From WJMT01 sp964611275 (GTDB lineage: Bacteria; Acidobacteriota; Aminicenantia; Aminicenantales; Aminicenantaceae): 5,801 bases of DNA. The notes beneath the pieces are model-generated. The model searched no databases and had not been told where the DNA came from. It saw only the letters and a program-made list of their open reading frames with translations. The position numbers and the translations under genes are program-made. Within the stretch, counting starts at the first letter, position 1, and each line of letters opens with the position of its first letter. Location: NCBI GenBank assembly GCA_964611275.1, contig CAZSZS010000009.1:1-5801 (forward strand), in the 5' to 3' direction. Shown here piece after piece: positions 1-5,801 of this stretch.

Positions 1-57
1 CCGATAATAAAATAAGAGCATAAGCATCAAGAAACATAATAATCTCATATGGTTTAT

Positions 58-83
58 TAGAGAACTCTAAAACCATAGAGAAC
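58..83. repeat. Short repeated TAGAG motifs, possible operator
   Basis: TAGAGAAC occurs perfectly twice, at 58-65 and 76-83, with an 18-base period. The first copy also forms a 12-base near-palindrome TAGAGAACTCTA (58-69, arms of 5 around AA). The group lies roughly 90-120 bases upstream of the predicted transcription start of tdh, a distance that would suit an activator or a distal operator. No known regulator motif is recognised, and repeats this short in AT-rich DNA can arise by chance. Confidence 0.2.
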
Positions 84-140
84 AAGCAAGATTATGAATA
101 TGGTATCGGCAGCTTTTATGAATAGCGGTATTTTTAATGG

Positions 141-168
141 TTGACTTAAAGCCGCCCGCATATATAAA
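141..168 (+). promoter_or_regulatory. Predicted sigma-70-type promoter for the tdh-kbl operon
   Basis: A -35 box TTGACT (141-146, five of six consensus bases) is followed after 16 bases by TATAAA (163-168, five of six). TAAAAT at 165-170 with an 18-base spacer is an alternative -10. Transcription would start near 175, leaving a leader of about 30 bases before the ATG at 207. It lies in AT-rich non-coding DNA directly upstream of the first gene of a two-gene operon, which is where a promoter is expected. The match is by eye only, and AT-rich DNA gives chance matches. Confidence 0.5.
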
Positions 169-206
169 ATCTATACCTAATCCAGTAACTTAGAAAAGAA
201 AATAGG

Positions 207-1178
207 ATGAAAAAAAAAGAACACATTCTCATCACCGGAGCCGCCGGCCAGATAGGCTCGGAACTGACCCCCCTTTTAAGAAAAAAATACGGAGAGAGCC
301 GTGTCATCGCCTCTGACATAAGGACAGATATTCCGTCTGAACTCAAAGACTCCGGCCCATTTGAACAGCTGGATGTCCTCTCCGCAGGGCGGCTTGGAGA
401 GATCATCGCAAAACACAAGATCACTCAGACCTATCATATGTCAGCCATTCTCTCCGCTACCGGAGAAAAGAATCCGCAGCAAGCCTGGAAGGTCAATATC
501 GAAGGAACCCGCAACATACTGGAAGCCGGCCGGGAGCAGGGCATAAAAAAAATCTTTGTTCCCAGCTCTATCGCTGTGTTCGGCCGCAGCACGCCCAAAG
601 AATCCACTCCCCAGGAAACCACACTCAAACCCAACACCATCTACGGAATAACCAAAGTGGCGGGAGAGCTTCTGTGCGACTACTATGTTTCCCGTTTCAA
701 AACAGATGTGCGCGGGTGCCGGTATCCGGGGATCATTAGCCATAAAACCATTCCGGGCGGGGGCACAACAGATTATGCGGTCGCTATTTTTTATGAAGCG
801 GTCAGGAAGAAAAAATACACCTGCTTCGTCAACAAAGAGACCATGCTGCCCATGATGTATATGCCGGACTGCCTCAAGGCCACCTGCGATCTCATGGATG
901 CGGATTTTAATAAACTGAAACACCATGCGGATTTTAATGTCGCTGGAATGAGCTTCAAGGTCCATGAACTGGCCCGGGAGATACAGCGGCATATACCTGA
1001 ATTCACCATAGACTACAAACCCGATTCCAGACAAAAAATAGCCGACTCCTGGCCCCGCTCCATTGACGACTCTGCAGCCCGAAAGGAATGGGGATGGAAG
1101 CCGGAGCATGACCTTTCCTCCATGACGGAAGACATGCTCAAAGAACTGCAGAAAAGAAAAGAGAAATCCGGCCTTTAA
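207..1178 (+). CDS. tdh: L-threonine 3-dehydrogenase, SDR (NAD-epimerase-like) type
   Basis: The 323-residue product is predicted to oxidise L-threonine with NAD+ to 2-amino-3-oxobutyrate in the cytoplasm, the first step of threonine breakdown to glycine. It is an extended short-chain dehydrogenase: a Rossmann glycine motif GAAGQIG at residues 11-17, an Asp at 37 after the second strand (consistent with NAD preference), Ser120/Ser121 in PSS, and the catalytic Tyr146-x3-Lys150 pair in YGITK. The segment PGGGTTDYAV (183-192) is, from family knowledge, characteristic of SDR-type threonine dehydrogenases and separates them from UDP-sugar epimerases. It is unrelated to the zinc-dependent MDR enzyme of E. 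coli. The kbl gene 53 bases downstream encodes the next enzyme, which strongly supports the call. The ATG at 207 has only a weak ribosome site (AGG abuts it, AAAAG lies further up), but it places the glycine motif at the usual distance from the N-terminus. Confidence 0.92.
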   Translation: MKKKEHILITGAAGQIGSELTPLLRKKYGESRVIASDIRTDIPSELKDSGPFEQLDVLSAGRLGEIIAKHKITQTYHMSAILSATGEKNPQQAWKVNIEGTRNILEAGREQGIKKIFVPSSIAVFGRSTPKESTPQETTLKPNTIYGITKVAGELLCDYYVSRFKTDVRGCRYPGIISHKTIPGGGTTDYAVAIFYEAVRKKKYTCFVNKETMLPMMYMPDCLKATCDLMDADFNKLKHHADFNVAGMSFKVHELAREIQRHIPEFTIDYKPDSRQKIADSWPRSIDDSAARKEWGWKPEHDLSSMTEDMLKELQKRKEKSGL

Positions 1179-1203
1179 GAGAACCCAATTTTTTTACTAT
1201 AAT
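1175..1203 (+). promoter_or_regulatory. Possible internal promoter for kbl
   Basis: A perfect -10 box TATAAT (1198-1203) follows TTAAGA (1175-1180, four of six -35 consensus bases) with an ideal 17-base spacer. The -35 overlaps the tdh stop codon. A transcript starting near 1210 would have a leader of about 22 bases containing the strong kbl ribosome-binding site. If active, kbl could be expressed independently of tdh. The weak -35 makes this tentative. Confidence 0.38.
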
Positions 1204-1219
1204 AGAGAGAAACCATGAG

Positions 1220-1225
1220 AGGAGG
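1220..1225 (+). promoter_or_regulatory. Strong Shine-Dalgarno site of kbl
   Basis: AGGAGG, a full consensus match, lies 6 bases before the ATG at 1232 and fixes the kbl start. An ATG at 1215 upstream of it is out of frame and is not the start. The site is clearly stronger than that of tdh, so kbl may be translated more efficiently than the first gene. Confidence 0.85.
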
Positions 1226-1231
1226 AACTCT

Positions 1232-2431
1232 ATGTACGGCAATATAAAAAACGACCTTAAAAAAGAGATCGATTCTATCAGGGGATCAGGCCTTTACAAA
1301 GAGGAACGGATCATAACCACGCCTCAAGGGGCGGTCATCCGGGTCAAGACAGGAGAAGAAGTCCTTAATTTTTGCGCTAACAATTATTTAGGTCTCTCCA
1401 GCCATCCCAAAGTTATTGAAGCTGCCCGTAACACTCTGGACAAACGCGGCTACGGGATGAGCTCCGTAAGGTTTATCTGCGGCACACAGGATATCCATAA
1501 AACACTCGAGCGCAAACTCTCTGAGTTTTTAAAAACAGACGACACCCTTCTTTATGCGGCGTGCTTCGATGCCAACGGCGGTGCTTTCGAACCTCTTCTT
1601 GGAAAAGAGGATGCCATCATCACGGATGAGCTCAACCATGCCTCTATCATAGACGGGATACGGCTCTGCAAAGCCCAGAGATTCATCTACAAACACAATG
1701 ATATGGCTGACCTTGAAGAACAGCTCAAAAACAGCCAGAACACCCGGTACAGACTCATAGCTACGGATGGCGTTTTTTCCATGGATGGAGACATCGCCCA
1801 AGTGGATAAAATATGCGACCTTGCAGAGAAATATGATGCCCTTGTCATGGTGGACGACTCACACGCCACAGGATTTATCGGCAAAACAGGAAGAGGGACA
1901 CCGGAATACAGAGGAGCGGAGGAAAGAGTGGACCTTATCACTTCGACTCTGGGAAAAGCCATGGGAGGCGCATCCGGAGGATTCATCTCTGGGAAGAAAG
2001 AACTCATCGAGCTTTACAGGCAGCGGTCCAGGCCTTATCTCTTCAGCAACACACTGGCCCCGGTCGTTGCCGGAGCGTCCATCGCTGTCCTTGACCTCCT
2101 GACCGAGACCACGGAGCTGAGAGACAAGCTCGAGAACAGCACGAAGTATTTCAGAGAAAAAATGACAGCAGCGGGATTTGACATCAAGCCGGGAATACAT
2201 CCCATTGTCCCCATTATGCTTGGAAAGTTCAAAAACGATGCCCAACTTTCGCAGGATATGGCCAATGACCTTTTGAAAGAAGGGATCTATGTTATCGGAT
2301 TCTTCTATCCCGTGGTCGCCAAAGGCCAGTCCAGGATCCGGGTTCAGATCTCAGCCGCTCATGACCGATCTCATCTGGACAAAGCCATTCAAGCTTTTAT
2401 TAAAGTCGGAAAAAAACACAGCGTCATCTAA
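1232..2431 (+). CDS. kbl: Glycine C-acetyltransferase (2-amino-3-ketobutyrate CoA ligase)
   Basis: This PLP-dependent alpha-oxoamine synthase of 399 residues is predicted to cleave 2-amino-3-oxobutyrate with CoA to glycine and acetyl-CoA in the cytoplasm, the step after threonine dehydrogenase. Its length is typical of the family. Visible landmarks are GLYKEERIIT near residues 20-29 (a Kbl-like N-terminus), NNYLGL (50-55), NHASIIDG (135-142), the VDDSHATG segment (207-214) with the Asp and His that hold PLP, and STLGKAMGG (238-246) with Lys242 as the PLP-binding lysine. BioF, HemA and serine palmitoyltransferase share this fold. The N-terminus and the SDR threonine dehydrogenase directly upstream favour Kbl. 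The gene is intact and is the last of the plus-strand operon. No hairpin with a T-run follows its stop; the palindromic repeat 51 bases on may serve instead. Confidence 0.95.
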   Translation: MYGNIKNDLKKEIDSIRGSGLYKEERIITTPQGAVIRVKTGEEVLNFCANNYLGLSSHPKVIEAARNTLDKRGYGMSSVRFICGTQDIHKTLERKLSEFLKTDDTLLYAACFDANGGAFEPLLGKEDAIITDELNHASIIDGIRLCKAQRFIYKHNDMADLEEQLKNSQNTRYRLIATDGVFSMDGDIAQVDKICDLAEKYDALVMVDDSHATGFIGKTGRGTPEYRGAEERVDLITSTLGKAMGGASGGFISGKKELIELYRQRSRPYLFSNTLAPVVAGASIAVLDLLTETTELRDKLENSTKYFREKMTAAGFDIKPGIHPIVPIMLGKFKNDAQLSQDMANDLLKEGIYVIGFFYPVVAKGQSRIRVQISAAHDRSHLDKAIQAFIKVGKKHSVI

Positions 2432-2482
2432 AAAATACGCTTAACCTGGACTATTCATGAGTCGCGCTTGAAGAGAGCTTAC

Positions 2483-2640
2483 TGAAATTCAGGTGTGGCT
2501 GAAGCGACATTGAAGATGTCATTGCGAACGACCGTCAGGGAGTGCGGCAATCTCATTGTGAAACGGAGCATCATGAGATCACCACGTCGCTCCGCTCCTC
2601 GTGATGACATGAAGCGAGCACAAGCCATATCTGAATTTCA
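2483..2640. repeat. Nested palindromic dispersed-type repeat between convergent operons
   Basis: This is a 158-base imperfect inverted repeat. The outer arms 2483-2500 and 2623-2640 pair over all 18 positions as RNA, with 16 Watson-Crick and 2 G-U pairs. The middle arms 2516-2527 and 2599-2610 pair over 12 positions, again with 2 G-U pairs. The inner arms 2550-2556 and 2573-2579 form 7 Watson-Crick pairs around a 16-base loop. The core (GTCATTGCGA at 2518-2527, GGCAATCTCAT at 2546-2556, ATGAGATCACCACGTCGCTC at 2573-2592, CTCCTCGTGATGAC at 2595-2608) closely resembles the GTCATTGCGA-type REP-like palindromes that occur in many copies in various anaerobic and candidate-phylum genomes, a resemblance recalled rather than searched. 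It fills most of the gap between kbl and acpS, both of which read toward it. It might work as a bidirectional terminator or mRNA stabiliser; that is inference. Several changes from a perfect palindrome suggest an old copy. Confidence 0.75.
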
Positions 2641-2677
2641 TATCGGCTTGGCTGTTTTTATGAATAGTTCAGGAGAA

Positions 2678-3052
2678 TTATTTTTCCAGTATGACCACTG
2701 AATGGGCAAACTCACGCACATGAGAAAGAGAGACGTGAATATTCTTGATATGATTCTGTTCTGAGAGTTCTTTTGATCTCCCATAGAGACCCAGTTCCGG
2801 TTTTCCCGAGGGATTATTGATAACCTCCACGTCTTTGAAGGCAACACCTTTTCTCCATCCAGTGCCCAATGCCTTAAAAAAGGCCTCTTTCGCTGCAAAC
2901 CGGGCCGCATAACTGTAGGCTCTGTTTTTCTTTCTCTCGCAGTATTCGATCTCCCTCTGCGTGAACACTCGGTCTCTAAACCGGCTGCTTTTCTCAATCA
3001 GCTTCTCTATTCTTTTTACCTCTATAATGTCTGTTCCAACACCAAAAATCAT
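2678..3052 (-). CDS. acpS: Holo-[acyl-carrier-protein] synthase
   Basis: The 124-residue product is predicted to transfer 4'-phosphopantetheine from CoA to the active-site serine of acyl carrier protein, making it competent for fatty acid synthesis. Its size fits the compact, trimer-forming AcpS family. Motifs are the N-terminal GVGTDIIEV (4-12, Mg-binding Asp8), ARFAAKEAFFKALGTG (50-65, with metal-binding Glu56 and Lys55), and HVSLSHVREFAHSVV (106-120). The ATG at 3052 is chosen because GGAGA lies 8 bases upstream and because it puts the first motif at the N-terminus. The frame runs back to a TTG at 3103, but that overlaps the end of the antiporter gene and would add 17 residues not expected in the family. 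The gap from the upstream antiporter stop is 31 bases, so the two are probably co-transcribed. It is the last gene of the minus-strand cluster. Confidence 0.93.
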   Translation of the reverse strand: MIFGVGTDIIEVKRIEKLIEKSSRFRDRVFTQREIEYCERKKNRAYSYAARFAAKEAFFKALGTGWRKGVAFKDVEVINNPSGKPELGLYGRSKELSEQNHIKNIHVSLSHVREFAHSVVILEK

Positions 3053-3060
3053 TTTCAGTT

Positions 3061-3065
3061 TCTCC
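3061..3065 (-). promoter_or_regulatory. Shine-Dalgarno site that fixes the acpS start
   Basis: On the minus strand this reads GGAGA, 8 bases before the ATG at 3052. It supports that start over the longer TTG-initiated frame at 3103, where a purine run abuts the start codon without a spacer. Confidence 0.7.
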
Positions 3066-3083
3066 GGATCTATGATGAAAATC

Positions 3084-4475
3084 TCAAGTTTCTTTCTGAT
3101 CAACCTTTTCCATTGTTATCCCTGTATAACCATAGAAAATGGAGACCATAGGCTGAACGAGGTTGAGAAAGGCATAAGGAAGATACAAAAGGGGGCTTAC
3201 TCCTAGAGTAGCGCCCATAAAAGCCCCGCAGCTGTTCCAGGGTATTAAAGGAGAAGTCACGGTCCCGGAGTCCTCCAAAACACGGGAAAGGTTTTTCGGA
3301 TGGAGCCCCTTTGCGTCAAACGCATTCTTGAACATTCGTCCCGGGACCACTATGGCAATATACTGGTCTGCGGCAATAATATTCATCCCTATGCAGCTGA
3401 AAATAGTGGTAGCCACCAGGCTCCCTGTTCTCCGGACTCTTTTTAATAGGGCTGCAGCCAGAGCCTCCAGCATCCCGGTCTTTTCCATGATCCCTCCAAA
3501 AGACAGCGCGCATATGATGAGAGCCACTGTTTCCATCATGCTCATAAGACCGCCGCGGGAAAGAAGGTCATCCACCATGGCCACTCCGGAATTTGAAACA
3601 TAGCCGGAATGGGCAGCCTGGACGATATCAGCCAGACTCCTGGACTGCGTCAAAACAGCGAACACTGCTCCTAATATTGTGCCTCCCAGCAGAGCAGGGA
3701 GAGGAGGTATCTTAAGTATAACCATGACTACAACAAGAACCGGAGGAAGAAGAAGCAGAGGATGTATGAAAAATTGGGATTTTATGGTAGAGAGCATGGT
3801 CTCGATATTCCGGGACTCAAGCACCCCTCCTGAAAATCGCGCCCCCAGAAAAGCATACAGTCCAAGAGAGATGACATAAGCAGGCACTACCGTATAGACC
3901 ATATGTCTTATATGGGAAAAAAGATCGGTCCCTGCAACAGCAGGTGCCAGGTTTGTCGTATCCGACAACGGAGACATCTTATCACCAAAATAGGCACCTG
4001 AGATAATGGCGCCGGCAACCATGGCTGTTGGAACTCCCAGGCCCTGTCCCACTCCAATGAGGGCGACTCCCACTGTACCGGCTGTGGACCAGGAAGAACC
4101 GGTCCCGAGGGAGATTATGGAACAGATGATCATAGTTGCTCCCAGAAAAATACCTGGAGACAGGACCTTTAACCCGTAATATATCATGGCCGGGACAATG
4201 CCTCCGGAGATCCATGTCCCGATCATCAAGCCTACAACCATGAGGATCAGGAGCGCACCCATAGCAAGATTAATCCCGTGGACCATACCGCTCCGGATTT
4301 CTCCCCAGGAATAATTCAAGTAAACCGCGACACATGCGGCCACAGCCGCTGCCAGAATCAAGGGGATATGAGCGGACTGGTCCAACAGAACAATGGTTAC
4401 GAACAGGGCTAGAACCAAGAAGATGACGGGTATTAACGCTACCCCCAAACTTGGCTTTTTTTTCTCTTTTTTCAT
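3084..4475 (-). CDS. nhaC: NhaC-family Na+/H+ antiporter
   Basis: This 463-residue inner-membrane protein is predicted to exchange sodium for protons, serving pH and salt homeostasis. A lysine-rich N-terminus (residues 2-7) precedes about a dozen hydrophobic segments, beginning near 12-31 and 36-52. Charged polar motifs inside the membrane region mark NhaC: GTGSSWSTAGTVG (124-136), GDKMSPLSDTTNLAPA (164-179) and DSGTVTSPLIPWNSCG (402-417). NhaC relatives include malate/lactate antiporters (MleN type), so the exact substrate is not fixed by sequence. The ATG at 4475 is preferred. The frame continues up to a TTG directly after the pyrE stop (4505), but that has no purine-rich site before it. 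The chosen ATG also has only a weak one, so translation may be coupled to pyrE, 30 bases upstream. The gene is intact and lies between pyrE and acpS with no terminator. Confidence 0.9.
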   Translation of the reverse strand: MKKEKKKPSLGVALIPVIFLVLALFVTIVLLDQSAHIPLILAAAVAACVAVYLNYSWGEIRSGMVHGINLAMGALLILMVVGLMIGTWISGGIVPAMIYYGLKVLSPGIFLGATMIICSIISLGTGSSWSTAGTVGVALIGVGQGLGVPTAMVAGAIISGAYFGDKMSPLSDTTNLAPAVAGTDLFSHIRHMVYTVVPAYVISLGLYAFLGARFSGGVLESRNIETMLSTIKSQFFIHPLLLLPPVLVVVMVILKIPPLPALLGGTILGAVFAVLTQSRSLADIVQAAHSGYVSNSGVAMVDDLLSRGGLMSMMETVALIICALSFGGIMEKTGMLEALAAALLKRVRRTGSLVATTIFSCIGMNIIAADQYIAIVVPGRMFKNAFDAKGLHPKNLSRVLEDSGTVTSPLIPWNSCGAFMGATLGVSPLLYLPYAFLNLVQPMVSIFYGYTGITMEKVDQKET

Positions 4476-4505
4476 GACTTCATTCTTAAATAAAGAACGG
4501 CCCAA

Positions 4506-5057
4506 TCAAGCCAGGAGGTCGTCCCTTGTTAATAGCGAAACAAAAGCATAACCTGCTTTCTCCAGGTTCTCCCTGCCTCCTTCCAGGCGGTCAACAATGG
4601 TTACCGCTACCTCTACTTTCCCTCCTGCCTTTTCCACAGCACGGCATGCCTTTAAAGTCGAACCTCCTGTAGTCACAACATCATCCACCACAGCCACTTT
4701 CCAGCCAGGTTTAAAAGGTCCCTCTATCATTTTCATCTGGCCGTGCTCTTTGGATTCCTTTCTTACGATAAAAGCCGGGATAGGATGTTTCTTCTGAAAA
4801 CTCAACACAGCCACGGCACTGACTATAGGATCAGCACCCAAAGTATATCCTCCTATGGCATCCACATTAAAAGATTTTATTTTCTCCAGAATAAAACGCG
4901 CCACTAAATCGGCCCCCTCCGGATCAAGAGTGGTCATTTTAGCATCAATGTAGTAACGGCTTTTCCTTCCCGAAGTCAGCACTCTGTCCACATTCTCCAA
5001 AAGAGACTTTTCCTTTATTATTTCAATAAGCCTTTGTTTGTATTTGCTCTCTTTCAC
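4506..5057 (-). CDS. pyrE: Orotate phosphoribosyltransferase
   Basis: The 183-residue product is predicted to join orotate and PRPP to give orotidine 5'-monophosphate, the fifth step of de novo pyrimidine synthesis, in the cytoplasm. The type I PRPP-binding motif VAVVDDVVTTGGS is at residues 121-133. The mobile catalytic loop FIVRKESKEHG (97-107) carries Lys100, Lys103 and His105. TSGRKSRYYID (28-38) and GGYTLGADP (69-77) match the N-terminal OPRT pattern, which separates it from adenine or hypoxanthine transferases. The length is that of the short prokaryotic form. The start is GTG, supported by AAGGAG 7 bases upstream. The upstream radical SAM gene ends 48 bases away and the antiporter start follows after 30, so all are probably one operon. 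No pyrimidine-type attenuator hairpin is visible in the short leader. Confidence 0.94.
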   Translation of the reverse strand: MKESKYKQRLIEIIKEKSLLENVDRVLTSGRKSRYYIDAKMTTLDPEGADLVARFILEKIKSFNVDAIGGYTLGADPIVSAVAVLSFQKKHPIPAFIVRKESKEHGQMKMIEGPFKPGWKVAVVDDVVTTGGSTLKACRAVEKAGGKVEVAVTIVDRLEGGRENLEKAGYAFVSLLTRDDLLA

Positions 5058-5064
5058 AACAAAT

Positions 5065-5070
5065 CTCCTT
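5065..5070 (-). promoter_or_regulatory. Shine-Dalgarno site supporting the GTG start of pyrE
   Basis: The minus strand reads AAGGAG here, 7 bases before the GTG at 5057. The spacing is near ideal and the first in-frame ATG (Met41) lies inside the conserved region, so a GTG start is the best choice. Confidence 0.8.
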
Positions 5071-5105
5071 TTCTTCTGACATTTTATTTGTCTTGCCTCT
5101 TTTTT

Positions 5106-5801
5106 TCAATCCGGGGCTTTCTCGGTTTTCTCAAGAAGGGATATCTCCTGGGATGACCTATTGACAAAATGATTATAATAACGCTTTCGGAAAGCCAGAT
5201 TAGCTCCAAAATACAACTGCCAGCTCACCGCACTTCTTTTCCATGGTTTTATTCCAAAAAAGCGCTCGATGATGGCACTTCTGGAATAAAAATGCTTGCC
5301 CAATTTCCTCATTCCATCAGCAAATTCTTCCTCGGTCATGTTTTTTGGCTGGAAAAGGGGTACTCTTGGCTTTCCCTTCTCAAGCCACCATTTGTTTGAA
5401 AACAATCGGTTTTCCTTTAAAAGTCTCTGATACAATTGAGTTCCGGGATAGGGAACCATGGGCCTTAATTGAGCCAATTCTATACGGTTTTTCAGAGAAA
5501 ATTCATATGTTTGATCGAATATATCCTTGTCTTCATGGTCAAAACCAAACACAAACGCTCCCAATATGGATATCCCTTCTCCATGAAAGCGCTTCATGGC
5601 TTCTTTATAATCAATCTTTAAATTTTTGATTTTGAGCATACTCTGCTGTGTCTGTTTTTGAACGGATTCAAATCCGACAAGAAGAGCCTGGCAGCCGGAA
5701 CGTCTCATCAATCTTAGAAGTTCTGTATCTTCTGCCAGAGACACTCCTCCCTCCCCCACCCATCTTCGCTTAAGGGGGATCATCCGGGAAAACAGCTCTT
5801 T
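5106..5801 (-). CDS. Radical SAM protein, B12-binding/DUF4070 type, C-terminal part
   Basis: 231 residues are visible; the gene runs off the right edge of the window, so its N-terminus is missing. An ATG at 5783 is internal, since six more in-frame codons lead to the edge and the fold is incomplete. The visible part looks like the second half of a radical SAM barrel: RWVGEGGVSLAED (13-25), LMRRSGCQALLVGFESV (31-47), ISILGAFVFGFDHED (77-91), and LRPMVPYPGTQLYQRL (112-127). A C-terminal region with VPLFQPKNMTEEEF (147-160) and aromatic-basic segments resembles DUF4070. Proteins of this layout usually carry an N-terminal cobalamin-binding domain and a CxxxCxxC cluster motif, both of which would lie beyond the window. 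The substrate cannot be told. It is upstream of pyrE by 48 bases with no terminator, so it probably heads or precedes the minus-strand operon. Confidence 0.82.
   Translation of the reverse strand, partial: KELFSRMIPLKRRWVGEGGVSLAEDTELLRLMRRSGCQALLVGFESVQKQTQQSMLKIKNLKIDYKEAMKRFHGEGISILGAFVFGFDHEDKDIFDQTYEFSLKNRIELAQLRPMVPYPGTQLYQRLLKENRLFSNKWWLEKGKPRVPLFQPKNMTEEEFADGMRKLGKHFYSRSAIIERFFGIKPWKRSAVSWQLYFGANLAFRKRYYNHFVNRSSQEISLLEKTEKAPD

Noticed and set aside
1..48. Minus-strand frame with a hydrophobic leucine-rich start (ATG at 48) that is open to the left edge
   Set aside because: Only 16 codons are visible and no Shine-Dalgarno site precedes the ATG. It could be the start of a divergent exported protein, but the window is too short to support this.
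57..161. 34-residue minus-strand frame with a hydrophobic C-terminal half, divergent from tdh
   Set aside because: It overlaps the predicted tdh promoter, has no convincing ribosome site, and AT-rich DNA readily yields short hydrophobic frames.
441..1109. 222-residue minus-strand frame opposite tdh
   Set aside because: It is a shadow of the confidently identified dehydrogenase gene, with no recognisable domain.
2432..2482. Possible intrinsic terminator directly after kbl
   Set aside because: No stable GC-rich stem followed by a T-run could be found in this stretch; only the later palindromic element could play that part.
2495..2701. GTG-initiated 68-residue open frame on the plus strand in the convergent gap
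   Set aside because: It is the translation of the palindromic repeat (arginine-rich peptides such as SPRRSAPRDD are typical of such repeats). It has no ribosome site and runs into the acpS 3' end on the other strand.
3053..3103. N-terminal extension of acpS to a TTG codon at 3103
   Set aside because: It overlaps the antiporter coding end, lacks a properly spaced ribosome site, and would place 17 extra residues before the conserved AcpS N-terminus.
4476..4505. N-terminal extension of nhaC to a TTG codon at 4505
   Set aside because: The TTG directly follows the pyrE stop and has no purine-rich site before it. The ATG at 4475 gives a family-typical lysine-rich cytoplasmic start.

Overview
The window is ordinary bacterial chromosome with short intergenic gaps, strong Shine-Dalgarno sites on several genes, and genes of roughly 45-50% GC by eye. 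No phage, transposase, CRISPR, tRNA or rRNA signal is visible. The gene content (an SDR-type threonine dehydrogenase paired with Kbl, an NhaC antiporter, a B12-binding/DUF4070-type radical SAM protein) and a palindromic dispersed repeat suggest an anaerobic or environmental, largely uncultured lineage. From memory, repeats of this style are frequent in Omnitrophota-like and related anaerobe genomes. That placement is a guess; the sequence alone does not prove it.

Left region (1-206): AT-rich upstream DNA with short TAGAG-type repeats and a good sigma-70-like promoter (141-168) reading right. Plus-strand operon (207-2431): SDR-type L-threonine 3-dehydrogenase followed by glycine C-acetyltransferase (Kbl). 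Together they convert threonine to 2-amino-3-oxobutyrate and then, with CoA, to glycine and acetyl-CoA. A near-consensus promoter in the 53-base gap may give kbl its own transcript as well.

Convergent gap (2432-2677): no convincing gene. It holds a 158-base nested palindrome whose outer 18-base arms and middle 12-base arms pair completely if G-U pairs are allowed. It belongs in style to the dispersed 'gtcattgcga...ctccgctcctcg...tgac' repeats. No conventional hairpin-plus-T-run terminator is seen, so this element may separate the two converging operons.

Minus-strand operon (5801 down to 2678): C-terminal part of a radical SAM protein (cut by the window edge), pyrE (GTG start), an NhaC-family Na+/H+ antiporter, and acpS. 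The gaps are 48, 30 and 31 bases and none shows a terminator, so all four are probably co-transcribed from a promoter outside the window. The products serve unrelated functions (pyrimidine synthesis, ion homeostasis, acyl-carrier-protein activation), so this looks like a housekeeping cluster rather than a pathway. I found no evidence of a new biological system; the repeat element is the most notable item.
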